Shown here one piece after another: positions 41,888-50,832 of a DNA stretch of 64,000 nt. Origin of the DNA: Streptomyces lincolnensis (lineage in GTDB: Bacteria; Actinomycetota; Actinomycetes; Streptomycetales; Streptomycetaceae); assembly GCF_001685355.1 (NCBI RefSeq), contig NZ_CP016438.1, positions 4,092,001 through 4,156,000 of the forward strand. The letters are read 5' to 3'. The notes beneath the pieces are model-generated. The model was not told the origin of the DNA and ran no database searches. It saw nothing but the letters and a program-made list of their open reading frames with translations. A program made the position numbers and the translations under genes. The first letter of the stretch is position 1. Each line of letters opens with the position of its first letter.

Positions 41888-43081
41888 TCAGCCGTCCAGC
41901 TCGCCGAGGGTGGCGTTGGACGGACCGCGCGTGGCCCGGAGGTCCCGCGCCACCTCCTCCGCCGCCCCCAGGACCCGTACCGCGTTCTGCCAGGTGAGCT
42001 TGGCGAGGTCGGGGTGGGACCAGCCTCGGTCGAGGAGTTCGGTGATCAGGTTGGGGTAGCCGGAGACGTCGGTGAGGCCGTCGGGGGTGAAGGCGGTGCC
42101 GTCGTAGTCGCCGCCGATGCCGAGGTGGTCGATGCCGGCGGCCTCGCGCATGTGGTCGAGGTGGTCGGCGACCGTGGAGACGGTGGCGATCGGGCGCGGG
42201 TGGCGTTCCTCGAAGGCGCGGTGGACCTTCATCGCCTCCGGGGTGGTAGCGAGGTGGTGGAAGCCGTGGGCGCGCATGTTCTCGTCGGCGGCGGCCGTCC
42301 AGTCCACGGCGGCCTGGAGGACGAACTTCGGGACGAAGGTCACCATCGCCATGCCGCCGTTCGCCGGCAGCCGTTCCAGCACGTCGTCCGGGATGTTGCG
42401 GGGGTGGTCGCAAACAGCGCGGGAGGAGGAGTGGGAGAAGATCACCGGGGCCGCGGAGGTGTCCAGGGCGTCCCTCATCGTCGTCGCCGCCACGTGCGAG
42501 AGGTCGACGAGCATGCCCTCGCGGTTCATCTCCCGCACCACCGCCCGGCCGAAGGCCGTGAGGCCGCCGGCGCGCGGCGCGTCGGTCGCCGAGTCCGCCC
42601 AGTCGTTGTTGTCGTTGTGCGTGAGGGTCATGTAGCGCACGCCCAGCGCGTACAACGCCCGCAGTGTGGCGAGGGAGTTGGCGATGGAGTGGCCGCCCTC
42701 GGCGCCCATGAGCGAGGCGATACGGCCTTCCGCGCGCGCCGCCTCCATGTCGGCGGCGGTGTGCGCGGCCCGCAGGTCGGCCGGGTGGCGCGCGATCAAC
42801 TGCCGTACGCAGTCGATCTGTTCCAGCGTCGCGGGCACCGCGTCGGGCAGGTCCGAACGGACGTACACCGACCAGTACTGCGCGCCGACCCCGCCCGCCC
42901 GCAGCCGGGCCAGGTCGGTGTGCAGGTGGGCGCTCTGGTCGGTGGCGATGTCACGGGCGTCGAGGTCGTAGCGGACCTGCTCGCGCAGCGCCCAGGGCAG
43001 GTCGTTGTGCCCGTCGACGACCGGGAACGCGCGCAGGAGTTCCCGGGCCGCCTCCGACGAGGGCGAGTGCACGGCGGTCAC
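41888..43081 (-). CDS. membrane dipeptidase (renal-dipeptidase type, M19)
   Basis: 397 residues. Binuclear-zinc dipeptidase that accepts L-D and L-L dipeptides in its family. Ligands are visible: H25 and D27 ([10 protein letters not shown]), Glu in [10 protein letters not shown], His in [11 protein letters not shown], His in [17 protein letters not shown], and Asp in [10 protein letters not shown]. This is likely the orthologue of the structurally studied Sco3058. GTG at 43081 overlaps the purE stop by 4 bases, so it is translated with the purine genes. It could recycle peptidoglycan-derived dipeptides. Confidence 0.92.
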   Translation of the reverse strand: MTAVHSPSSEAARELLRAFPVVDGHNDLPWALREQVRYDLDARDIATDQSAHLHTDLARLRAGGVGAQYWSVYVRSDLPDAVPATLEQIDCVRQLIARHPADLRAAHTAADMEAARAEGRIASLMGAEGGHSIANSLATLRALYALGVRYMTLTHNDNNDWADSATDAPRAGGLTAFGRAVVREMNREGMLVDLSHVAATTMRDALDTSAAPVIFSHSSSRAVCDHPRNIPDDVLERLPANGGMAMVTFVPKFVLQAAVDWTAAADENMRAHGFHHLATTPEAMKVHRAFEERHPRPIATVSTVADHLDHMREAAGIDHLGIGGDYDGTAFTPDGLTDVSGYPNLITELLDRGWSHPDLAKLTWQNAVRVLGAAEEVARDLRATRGPSNATLGELDG

Positions 43082-43602
43082 TTGCCGAAACCGAAGCCGC
43101 CGCCCGCTCCGTCGACCTTGGCGCGCAGCCGCTTGCCCTTCTCGGTGGCCTGGTCGTTCAGCTCCTGCTGGAAGTCCCGCATGCGGCCGAGGAGTTCCTC
43201 GTCGTGGGTGGCGAGGATCCGGGCCGCGAGCAGGCCCGCGTTGCGGGCACCGGCGACGGAGACGGTGGCGACCGGGACACCGGCCGGCATCTGCACGATG
43301 GACAGCAGCGAGTCCATGCCGTCCAGGTACTTCAGCGGCACGGGCACGCCGATCACGGGGAGCGGGGTGACGGAGGCGAGCATGCCGGGCAGATGGGCCG
43401 CGCCGCCCGCACCCGCGATGATCACCTTGAGCCCGCGGCCGGCGGCCTGCTCGCCGTAGGCGACCATCTCGCGCGGCATGCGGTGCGCGGAGACGACGTC
43501 GACCTCGTAGGCGATCTCGAACTCGTCGAGGGCCTTGGCGGCGGCCTCCATGACGGGCCAGTCGGAGTCCGACCCCATGACGATGCCAACAACGGGGCTC
43601 AT
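43078..43602 (-). CDS. purE: N5-carboxyaminoimidazole ribonucleotide mutase
   Basis: 174 residues. Converts N5-CAIR to CAIR in purine synthesis, class I. Motifs: [21 protein letters not shown] (phosphate site), [16 protein letters not shown] with the catalytic His, and [17 protein letters not shown]. The ATG at 43602 overlaps the purK stop (ATGA), and its stop overlaps the dipeptidase start, making a purK-purE-dipeptidase operon. Confidence 0.95.
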   Translation of the reverse strand: MSPVVGIVMGSDSDWPVMEAAAKALDEFEIAYEVDVVSAHRMPREMVAYGEQAAGRGLKVIIAGAGGAAHLPGMLASVTPLPVIGVPVPLKYLDGMDSLLSIVQMPAGVPVATVSVAGARNAGLLAARILATHDEELLGRMRDFQQELNDQATEKGKRLRAKVDGAGGGFGFGK

Positions 43603-44759
43603 TCGGTGATCGTGCCTCTCAGGTAGCCGGCAGCGTGACGGGCGCGCTCCAGCACGTCGTCGAGGTCGTCGCCGTAGGTGTTGACGTGGCCGACCTTGCG
43701 GCCGGGCTTCACGTCCTTTCCGTACATGTGGATCTTGAGCTGGGGGTCGCGGGCCATGCAGTGCAGGTACGCGGAGTACATGTCCGGGTAGTCGCCGCCG
43801 AGGACGTTGACCATCACGGTCCACCGGGCGCGCGGGCGGGGGTCGCCCAGCGGGAGGTCCAGGACCGCGCGGACGTGGTTGGCGAACTGGCTGGTGATCG
43901 CGCCGTCCATCGACCAGTGGCCGGAGTTGTGGGGGCGCATCGCGAGCTCGTTGACGAGGATGCGGCCGTCGCGGGTCTGGAACAGCTCGACGGCGAGATG
44001 GCCGACGACGTCCAGTTCCTTGGCGATCGACAGGGCCATCTGCTCGGCCCTCAGCGCCAATCGCTCGTCGAGATCGGGCGCCGGGGCGATCACGGTGTCG
44101 CAGACACCGTTGACCTGCTGCGACTCGACCACCGGGTAGGCGACCGCCTGACCGTGCGGCGACCGTACGACGTTGGCGGCGAGCTCGCGGACGAAGTCGA
44201 CCTTCTCCTCGGCGAGGACGGGCACACCGGCCCGGAAGGGGTCGGCGGCCTCCTCGACGGAGTCGACCACCCACACGCCCTTGCCGTCGTAGCCACCGCG
44301 GACGGTCTTGAGGACGACGGGGAAGCCGTCGCCCTCCGCGCCTTCGGGGAGGCCTTCCGCCGCGAAGGCGGCCACGTCCGCCGGGTCGCTCACGATCCGG
44401 TGCCGTGGACACGGCACGCCGATCGCGTCGAGCCTCGCCCGCATCACGCCCTTGTCCTGGGCGTGCACGAGCGCGTCCGGGCCGGGGCGGACGGGGATGC
44501 CGTCCGCCTCCAGGGCCCGGAGGTGCTCGGTGGGAACGTGTTCGTGATCGAAAGTGATCACATCGCAGCCCCGCGCGAAGTCACGCAGCGTGTCGAGGTC
44601 GCGATAGTCGCCGATGACGACATCGCTCACCACCTGCGCCGCGGAATCCTGAGGGGTGTCACTGAGGAGCTTGAACCTGATGCCGAGCGGGATGCCTGCC
44701 TCGTGTGTCATACGAGCGAGCTGGCCCCCGCCGACCATGCCGACTACCGGGAACGTCAC
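43599..44759 (-). CDS. purK: N5-carboxyaminoimidazole ribonucleotide synthase
   Basis: 386 residues. ATP-grasp enzyme that carboxylates AIR to N5-CAIR. It begins [22 protein letters not shown], has the ATP-grasp [20 protein letters not shown] and [31 protein letters not shown], and ends with the PurK-specific [22 protein letters not shown] at 44759 is chosen because homology starts there; the longer frame reaches into the divergent GtrA gene. Coupled to purE by ATGA. Confidence 0.94.
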   Translation of the reverse strand: MTFPVVGMVGGGQLARMTHEAGIPLGIRFKLLSDTPQDSAAQVVSDVVIGDYRDLDTLRDFARGCDVITFDHEHVPTEHLRALEADGIPVRPGPDALVHAQDKGVMRARLDAIGVPCPRHRIVSDPADVAAFAAEGLPEGAEGDGFPVVLKTVRGGYDGKGVWVVDSVEEAADPFRAGVPVLAEEKVDFVRELAANVVRSPHGQAVAYPVVESQQVNGVCDTVIAPAPDLDERLALRAEQMALSIAKELDVVGHLAVELFQTRDGRILVNELAMRPHNSGHWSMDGAITSQFANHVRAVLDLPLGDPRPRARWTVMVNVLGGDYPDMYSAYLHCMARDPQLKIHMYGKDVKPGRKVGHVNTYGDDLDDVLERARHAAGYLRGTITE

Positions 44760-44911
44760 GACCCCAGGGTATCGGCCGCGCCACCGTGGCCGAATTCCTG
44801 CCCACCCGCGCATGTTCTTACCGATCTGTGAGCCCACGCACAAGCGATCACGAAGGGGGGTGGTTAGCATGGCTGAGTTGACGAAATCTACGGACGGGGG
44901 CCTGGAAAGCC

Positions 44912-45460
44912 ATGGGACGTGGTTCCTCGGGGCTCCGTACGGGGCCTCCGGCTCCCCGCAGCGCGGCACGGCAACGCCTGGACCGGCTGGTACGTGAGGC
45001 CGTCAAGTTCGGCGCGGTGGGCGGGGCCGGAGTGCTGGTCAACCTCCTCGTCTTCAACCTGGTCCGGCACGGCACCGAACTCCAGGTCGTGCGCGCCAGC
45101 GTCATCGCGACCGTCGTCGCGATCGTCTTCAACTACATAGGGTTCCGGTACTTCACCTACCGGGACCGCGACAAGAGCGGCCGCACCAAGGAACTCACGC
45201 TGTTCCTGCTGTTCAGCGCGGTCGGCCTGGTCATCGAGAACGGCGTGCTCTACGCGGCCACCTACGGCTTCGGCTGGGACAGCCCGCTCCAGAGCAACAT
45301 CTTCAAGTTCGTCGGCATCGGCATCGCCACGCTGTTCCGCTTCTGGTCCTACCGCACCTGGGTCTTCAAGGCACTGCCCGCCAAGGAGGCGGTCGCCAGC
45401 GCGGAGTCCTTCCTGGCGACGGAGGTCAAGAAGCCGCGGCCGACCCAGCGCGTGCCGTAA
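44912..45460 (+). CDS. GtrA family membrane protein
   Basis: 182 residues with four membrane helices (FGAVGGAGVLVNLLVFNLV, VIATVVAIVFNYIGFRYF, LFLLFSAVGLVIENGVLYA, IFKFVGIGIATLFRFWSY). The Asn in NYIGFRYFTYRDR and the RFWSYRTWVF end are family marks. GtrA-like proteins are thought to flip or help synthesise undecaprenyl-linked sugars for envelope glycans. ATG at 44912 after GGAAAG. Divergent from purK. Confidence 0.87.
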   Translation: MGRGSSGLRTGPPAPRSAARQRLDRLVREAVKFGAVGGAGVLVNLLVFNLVRHGTELQVVRASVIATVVAIVFNYIGFRYFTYRDRDKSGRTKELTLFLLFSAVGLVIENGVLYAATYGFGWDSPLQSNIFKFVGIGIATLFRFWSYRTWVFKALPAKEAVASAESFLATEVKKPRPTQRVP

Positions 45461-45464
45461 CCGC

Positions 45465-45500
45465 GCGTGCCATGACAGGGCGCGCCGTGACAGGGCACGC
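45465..45500. terminator. inverted repeat between convergent gtrA-like and histidine kinase genes
   Basis: GCGTGCC (45465-45471) pairs with GGCACGC (45494-45500) around a loop that contains the palindrome GGCGCGCC. Serves both strands if it is a terminator. Confidence 0.45.
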
Positions 45501-45508
45501 CATGCCGG

Positions 45509-46786
45509 TCAGCGGACCGTCTGCTCCGCCGCCTCCTCCTCCGCCGCCTTCTTCAGGTGCGTACGGGACAGGAACAGCGCGAAGACCGGCGGCTGGGTCT
45601 GGAGCATCTCCAGGCGTCCCCCGTCGGCCTCCGCGAGGTCGCGGGCCACGGCCAGGCCGATGCCCGTGGAGTTGCGGCCGCTGATCGCCCGCTCGAAGAT
45701 CCGCGCCCCGAGGTCGGCGGGCACTCCGGGCCCCTCGTCGGTGACCTCGATCACGGACTGGTTGCCGGTGACGCGGGTGCGCAGCGCCACCGTGCCGCCG
45801 CCGTGCATGAGGGAGTTCTCGATCAGTGCGGCCAGCACCTGTGCGACCGCCCCCGGCGTACCGACCGCCGTCAGGTGCCGCTTGCCGGAGCTGACGATGG
45901 CACGGCCCGCGCTGCGGTAGGCGGGGCGCCACTCGGCGAGCTGCTGCTGGATGACCTCGTCGAGGTCGAAGGTGACGGCGGAGCCGGTGCGCGGGTCGCG
46001 GGAGTTGGTGAGCAGCCGCTCCACCACGTCCGTCAGCCGCTCCACCTGCGTCAGCGCGATGGTCGCCTCCTCCTTCACCGTGTCCGGGTCGTCGGTGAGG
46101 GTGATCTCCTCCAGCCGCATGGAGAGCGCCGTGAGCGGCGTCCGAAGCTGGTGGGAGGCGTCGGCGGCGAGCCGGCGTTCCGCGGTGAGCATGCGGGCGA
46201 TGCGCTCGGCGGAGGAGTCCAGCACATCGGCGACCCGGTCCAGCTCGGGGACGCCGTACCGCTTGTGCCGGGGGCGGGGGTCGCCGGAGCCGAGCCGCTC
46301 GGCGGTCTCCGCGAGGTCGGTCAGCGGGGAGGCGAGCTTGTTGGCCTGGCGGATCGCCAGCAGTACCGCGGCGATCACCGCGAGCAGCGCCACCAGCCCG
46401 ATGATCAGCAGCGTCCGGCCCACCTCGCGGGTCACCGACGAGCGGGGCTCCTGGACGATGACGGTCTCGCCCTCCTCGCCCTTGGCCTCACCCTCGATGA
46501 CGTCCCCGGCCGGCCGGGGACCCACCTCGATGTCGGGCTTCCCGGGGATCCGGATCACGGCGTACCGTTCCTGCGCCACCTGGTCCCGGAGCACCTTCGC
46601 GTCGACGGTCCCCGACGCCAGCAGCCTGCTGTCCACGATGCTCGCCAGCCGCTGCGCCTCGGAGTCCACCTTCTCCTGCGCACTGGTGGAGATGGTCCGC
46701 GTCTCCACGATGACGAGCGACACCCCGAACACGCCGATGACGACGAGCACCACGGCGAGGGTGGACTGGATGAGACGGCGACGCAC
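45509..46786 (-). CDS. sensor histidine kinase
   Basis: 425 residues. Two membrane helices (LIQSTLAVVLVVIGVFGVSLVIVE near 5-28 and LLIIGLVALLAVIAAVLLAI near 145) frame an outer sensor loop, then a HAMP domain, HisKA with the phosphoacceptor in ADASHQLRTPLTAL, and an HATPase_c end (NSLMHGGG, DEGPGVPAD, STGIGLAVARDLAEADGG). GTG at 46786 with CGGAGGGG. It forms a pair with the response regulator upstream; a 107-base gap with a hairpin repeat separates them. Signal unknown. Confidence 0.9.
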   Translation of the reverse strand: MRRRLIQSTLAVVLVVIGVFGVSLVIVETRTISTSAQEKVDSEAQRLASIVDSRLLASGTVDAKVLRDQVAQERYAVIRIPGKPDIEVGPRPAGDVIEGEAKGEEGETVIVQEPRSSVTREVGRTLLIIGLVALLAVIAAVLLAIRQANKLASPLTDLAETAERLGSGDPRPRHKRYGVPELDRVADVLDSSAERIARMLTAERRLAADASHQLRTPLTALSMRLEEITLTDDPDTVKEEATIALTQVERLTDVVERLLTNSRDPRTGSAVTFDLDEVIQQQLAEWRPAYRSAGRAIVSSGKRHLTAVGTPGAVAQVLAALIENSLMHGGGTVALRTRVTGNQSVIEVTDEGPGVPADLGARIFERAISGRNSTGIGLAVARDLAEADGGRLEMLQTQPPVFALFLSRTHLKKAAEEEAAEQTVR

Positions 46787-46836
46787 GGGGCCCCTCCGGA
46801 GCAGTGATTTTCTACCAAGGGCGAGGGCAGCCCCCT

Positions 46837-46860
46837 AGGGGCGCGGGGAACTGCGCGACC
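46837..46860 (+). repeat. dispersed GGGGCGCGGGGAA hairpin element, copy 1
   Basis: AGGGGCGCGGGGAACTGCGC is a short intergenic element that I recognise as common in Streptomyces. GCGCGG-GGAA-CTGCGC can form a hairpin. It lies between the response regulator and kinase genes. A reverse-strand relative lies at 49478-49499. Confidence 0.6.
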
Positions 46861-46893
46861 AGCCACAGAGGACCCGCACCCGACGACGTACCT

Positions 46894-47571
46894 CTAGCTC
46901 TTTTCGAACCGGAACCCGACACCGCGGACCGTGGCGATGTACCGAGGATTCGCCGCGTCATCCCCGAGCTTCTTGCGCAGCCACGAGATGTGCATGTCCA
47001 GCGTCTTGGTCGACGACCACCACGTCGTGTCCCAGACCTCGCGCATCAGCTGGTCCCGGGTCACCACGCGGCCCGCGTCCCGCACGAGGACGCGCAGCAG
47101 GTCGAACTCCTTCGCCGTGAGCTGGAGCTCCTCGTCCCCCATCCAGGCGCGGTGCGACTCGACGTCGATCCGCACTCCGTGGGTGGCGGGCGGCTGCGCC
47201 GGCTCCGCGGCACCGCGCCGCAGCAGGGCCCGCACGCGGGCGAGCAGTTCGGCGAGCCGGAAGGGCTTGGTGACGTAGTCGTCGGCGCCCGCGTCCAGAC
47301 CGACGACGGTGTCCACCTCGTCGGCACGCGCGGTCAGGATGAGGATGGGCACGGCATGGCCCTCGGCACGCAGCCGGCGGGCCACTTCGAGGCCGTCCAT
47401 GCCGGGCAGACCCAGGTCGAGCACGACCAGGTCGATACCGCCCTGAAGTCCGGCGTCGACCGCGGTGGGTCCGTCCTCACGCACCTCGACCTCGTACCCT
47501 TCCCGGCGCAAAGCGCGGGCCAGCGGCTCCGAGATGGACGCATCGTCCTCGGCGAGCAGTACACGGGTCAT
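46894..47571 (-). CDS. OmpR/PhoB-type response regulator, partner of the adjacent kinase
   Basis: 225 residues. Receiver domain 1-115: VLLAEDDASISEPLARAL (acidic pocket), phosphoacceptor in DLVVLDLGLPGMDG, Thr in ILILTARADE, Lys in DYVTKPFRLAELLARVRALLRR. Winged helix: VRIDVESHRAWMGDEELQLTAKEFDLLRVLVRDAGRVVTR to TLDMHISWLRKKLGDDAANPRYIATVRGVGFRFE. ATG at 47571. First gene of the two-component operon. Confidence 0.92.
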   Translation of the reverse strand: MTRVLLAEDDASISEPLARALRREGYEVEVREDGPTAVDAGLQGGIDLVVLDLGLPGMDGLEVARRLRAEGHAVPILILTARADEVDTVVGLDAGADDYVTKPFRLAELLARVRALLRRGAAEPAQPPATHGVRIDVESHRAWMGDEELQLTAKEFDLLRVLVRDAGRVVTRDQLMREVWDTTWWSSTKTLDMHISWLRKKLGDDAANPRYIATVRGVGFRFEKS

Positions 47572-47869
47572 GACCTGATGGTAGACCGCTCTTGACCCAA
47601 CCTGGGGTGTGACCTGGGCCCGTGATTCTTACCTTTGGCGGAACTGGGGCGAACCTATGGGTGTGGGGTGCGAACTGTGAAGGGGCCTTAGAAATAGGGT
47701 GTACGGTTCCCCGGTTGCCTGTGATCCGGGTCTCAAGTCCTTCCATTTTCGGTCGCATCCTGACGTATGGTGAAAAGACCGCCTGTAGCACCGCGGGGAC
47801 CTTTGGCGATGTTGTGACGCTGAAGGTCTCTTTTGTGTGCGGAAAACCCCCACCAGCAAGGATCGACCA
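47572..47869. other. divergent promoter region, response regulator / peptide transporter
   Basis: 298 bases without a gene, with lower GC around 47740-47840. It should hold both promoters; TAAGAAT on the minus strand near 47627-47633 is a possible -10 for the regulator, without a clear -35. Confidence 0.35.
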
Positions 47870-49408
47870 ATGGCGTCCAGCCTGACGAAGGACTCGGTCT
47901 CCCCGGGCACACCGGGATCCGAGAAGACCTTCTTCGGCCACCCCCGCGGACTGGCCACTCTCTTCATGACCGAGATGTGGGAGCGGTTCTCCTACTACGG
48001 CATGAAGGCCCTGCTCACCGTCTATCTGCTCTCCGGCGGCCCCGGCGCCGGCAAGGGCAGCATGGGCGGCGGCCTCGCGATGGACGTGGCGACCACCACC
48101 GTGATCGTCTCCGTCTACTCGGCGATGGTGTACCTCCTCGCCATGCCCGGCGGCTGGCTCGGAGACCGCGTCTGGGGCCCGCGCAAGACGGTGGCCATCG
48201 CCGCCGTCACCATCATGTCCGGCCACCTCGTGCTGGCGCTGCCCGGCGGTCAGGCACCGTTCTTCGCGGGCCTGGCACTGGTCGCGGCCGGTTCCGGCCT
48301 GCTCAAGGCCAACATCTCCACGATGGTGGGCCACCTGTACGACGGCCCGGAGGACCCGCGCCGCGACGGCGGCTTCACGATCTTCTACATGGGGATCAAC
48401 GCGGGCGCGTTCTTCGCCCCGCTGGCCATCGGCACCGTCGGCCAGGAGGTCAACTGGCACCTCGGCTTCGGCATGGCCGCGGTCGGCATGGCGATCGGCC
48501 TGATCGCGTTCCTGCTCGGCACCCGCCACCTGAGCCCGCAGAGCAGCCTCGTACCGAAGCCGCTGTCCGTCCAGGAGCGCCGCTCCTGGCTGACCAAGGG
48601 CCTGACCTGGGTGATCGTCGCGGCCGTCTTCTACGGCGTCGTCGGCTTCACCGGTCACTTCACGCTGAACTGGGCGATGATCCCGCTCACGGTCATCGGT
48701 CTGATCGTCCCGGCGGGCGTGCTGCTGCGCATCAAGCGGGACAAGGAACTGACGGACACCGAGCAGTCGAAGATGACCGGCTACATCTGGTTCTTCGTCG
48801 CGGCCGCCGTGTTCTGGATGATCTACGACCAGGGCGCGTCCACGGTCCAGGCGTTCGGTGAGGGCAAGGCGGCGGGCTCGCTGCTCGGCTTCGACTTCCC
48901 GTCCTCCTGGTACCAGTCGCTGAACCCGCTGTTCATCATGGCGCTGGCGCCGGTCTTCGCCTTCGTGTGGGTGTGGCTGAACCACCGGGGCAAGGAGCCC
49001 AGCACCATCGTGAAGTTCTCGATGGGTCTGATCCTGGTCGGCGTCTCGTTCTTCTTCTTCCTGATCCCGCTCGGCATGGCGGCGAACGGCACGGCGGTCA
49101 GCCCGATGTGGCTGGTCGGCATCTACTTCATCCAGACCGTGGGTGAGCTGTGCCTGTCTCCGGTGGGTCTGTCGGTGACGACGAAGATGGCTCCCGCGAA
49201 GTACGCCTCGCAGATGATGGGCGTCTGGTTCCTCGCGGTGACCGCGGGCGACTCGATCACGAGCCTGCTGTCCAACCCGGCGATCGCCGGGGTCGACCTC
49301 AGTGGGACTCCCGCGGTGTTCGGTGAGGCGGCGCTCGCGGCTCTCGCCGGGTTCGCGGTGTGGATGTACCGGCGGAAGGTGAAGTCGCTGATGGGGGACG
49401 TTCACTAG
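47870..49408 (+). CDS. POT/PTR2 family proton-dependent oligopeptide transporter
   Basis: 512 residues with about 14 membrane helices. PTR2 signatures are present: TEMWERFSYYGMKALLTVYLL (ExxERFxYYG), GWLGDRVWGPRKTV and the FTIFYMGINAGAFFAPLAIGTVG motif. Imports di- and tripeptides with protons. ATG at 47870 after AAGGATCG; four further in-frame residues upstream lack support. A strong hairpin follows the stop. The neighbouring dipeptidases could process its cargo. Confidence 0.92.
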   Translation: MASSLTKDSVSPGTPGSEKTFFGHPRGLATLFMTEMWERFSYYGMKALLTVYLLSGGPGAGKGSMGGGLAMDVATTTVIVSVYSAMVYLLAMPGGWLGDRVWGPRKTVAIAAVTIMSGHLVLALPGGQAPFFAGLALVAAGSGLLKANISTMVGHLYDGPEDPRRDGGFTIFYMGINAGAFFAPLAIGTVGQEVNWHLGFGMAAVGMAIGLIAFLLGTRHLSPQSSLVPKPLSVQERRSWLTKGLTWVIVAAVFYGVVGFTGHFTLNWAMIPLTVIGLIVPAGVLLRIKRDKELTDTEQSKMTGYIWFFVAAAVFWMIYDQGASTVQAFGEGKAAGSLLGFDFPSSWYQSLNPLFIMALAPVFAFVWVWLNHRGKEPSTIVKFSMGLILVGVSFFFFLIPLGMAANGTAVSPMWLVGIYFIQTVGELCLSPVGLSVTTKMAPAKYASQMMGVWFLAVTAGDSITSLLSNPAIAGVDLSGTPAVFGEAALAALAGFAVWMYRRKVKSLMGDVH

Positions 49409-49420
49409 CGTCGACCTGCT

Positions 49421-49466
49421 CCGACGGGGCCATTGGAACCCGGGTGGGTTCCGGCGGCCCCGTCGG
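49421..49466. terminator. strong nested hairpin after the peptide transporter
   Basis: CCGACGGGGCC (49421-49431) pairs perfectly with GGCCCCGTCGG (49456-49466); inside, GGAACCC pairs with GGGTTCC. Lies between convergent genes. Confidence 0.75.
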
Positions 49467-49477
49467 TTCACGTGCTG

Positions 49478-49499
49478 TGCGCGGTTCCCCGCGCCCCTG
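49478..49499 (-). repeat. dispersed GGGGCGCGGGGAA hairpin element, copy 2
   Basis: On the minus strand GGGGCGCGGGGAACCGCGC; GCGCGG-GGAA-CCGCGC is a perfect 6-bp hairpin with a GNRA-type loop. Same family as 46837-46860. Confidence 0.6.
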
Positions 49500-49506
49500 A
49501 CAGGGT

Positions 49507-50832
49507 CTAACGTGCCCTCCGCCTCGGCATGAACGTGAAGATCGCCGCCCCCAGCAACAGCGCCGTTCCCGCCACCAGGCCCAGGGCCTTGAGGCCGCTG
49601 TCGTCCTCGGCGCCCGTCGCGGCCAGGCCGCCGCTCGTCGATCCGGACGATGACGAACCGCCGGAGGACGACGAGCCGCCCGACGCGCCGCCCTCCTGCT
49701 CCCGCGTGGTCAGGGTCAGGGAGACGTCCGTCCGGTCCGGCCTACAGGTCGTGGTCGTGCCCAGCGCCTCGATCGTCAGGACACCCGGTGACAGGGTCGA
49801 CTCACCCGTCGCGCCCGGCTTGTACGCGCCCGTCATGTCGGAGATCTCCATCGGGTCGCCCGGCTTGATCGCCTCGGAGTTGGTGGGGCCCTCGACGTGG
49901 ACCGAGCCCTTGTCGTCGCCGCCGAGAACCACCTCCATGGACGGCTTGACCGAGTCCGCGGGGATGTCGGCAGGGCTGTCCATCGGGGAGTTCTTGAACC
50001 GCACGGTGAGTCCGTAACCGCCGCCGTCCTTCTTGGCGTTGATCTGGATCGTGGAGGTCGCCTTCTTCTCACCGATGGGCGACTGGCAGGTGTAGGGGAT
50101 GTCGACCTCCTTGCCGGTGAAGTCGGTCTGCGTCCCGGTGGGTGTGGAGGTCGGGGTCGGAGTCGGTGTGGAGGTCGGGGGCGGTGTGGAGGTCGAGGTC
50201 GGAGTCGAGGTCGGTGTCGGAGTCGAGGTCGGTGTCGGTGTCGGTGTCGAACTCCCCTCCCCCGCCGTCACGTCGATCGTCGCCGCCGCCTTCACGGCCT
50301 CCGTCGGCGCGCACTTGGTGTCCGTCGACATGGCGTTGACGACGTACGCGTCCGGGGTCAGCGTCACCGGCCCTGCCGTCGTCGGCTTGAACGTGCCCTT
50401 CATGGCGGACAGCACCATGTCCCCGCCCTTGGGGATGGCGGGGTTCTCGCGGGGCCCCCGCATCGCGAGGTCCGCGGTCTGCGCGCCGGTGGCCTTCAAC
50501 GTGCCGGACGGCTGAACGGAGTTGGCGGGCAGGTCGATGATGTCCGGGTTCTTCGAGGCGGCCCGGACGAACGTCCACACCACCTCGATCTCCTGGCCGA
50601 CCCGCGCGGTGGCCGGTGCGGTGATCTCCACCTCGGTGGTGCCCTCGACCGGTTCGAGCCCGACGCCGGCGGGCGGGACGCATCGCGTCGCGTACGCCAC
50701 CTCCGCCGCCTGGGCGGTCCCCGCGGCCGCGCCGAGCAGGGCACCGGCCCCGCCGAGCACCAGCGCGACCGCGACCACGACCGTTCTCCTCCTTGTCGTC
50801 CCGGCCGGTGCGACTCTCCTTCGCCTGCTCAC
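49507..50832 (-). CDS. exported wall-anchored protein with two repeat domains and LAATG sortase signal
   Basis: 441 residues. A signal peptide (about 15-43) precedes domain 1 (45-190, cysteines 51 and 174), a Thr/Pro repeat linker (195-236), and domain 2 (240-377, cysteines 249 and 363, ending VLTIEALGTTTTC). A Ser/Gly linker leads to LAATG at 403-407, a hydrophobic segment and RRRAR, the arrangement for class E sortases of Streptomyces. Domain 2 is homologous to the single domain of the 52077 gene. GTG at 50832 overlaps the upstream stop. Function unknown. Confidence 0.8.
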   Translation of the reverse strand: MSRRRRVAPAGTTRRRTVVVAVALVLGGAGALLGAAAGTAQAAEVAYATRCVPPAGVGLEPVEGTTEVEITAPATARVGQEIEVVWTFVRAASKNPDIIDLPANSVQPSGTLKATGAQTADLAMRGPRENPAIPKGGDMVLSAMKGTFKPTTAGPVTLTPDAYVVNAMSTDTKCAPTEAVKAAATIDVTAGEGSSTPTPTPTSTPTPTSTPTSTSTPPPTSTPTPTPTSTPTGTQTDFTGKEVDIPYTCQSPIGEKKATSTIQINAKKDGGGYGLTVRFKNSPMDSPADIPADSVKPSMEVVLGGDDKGSVHVEGPTNSEAIKPGDPMEISDMTGAYKPGATGESTLSPGVLTIEALGTTTTCRPDRTDVSLTLTTREQEGGASGGSSSSGGSSSSGSTSGGLAATGAEDDSGLKALGLVAGTALLLGAAIFTFMPRRRAR

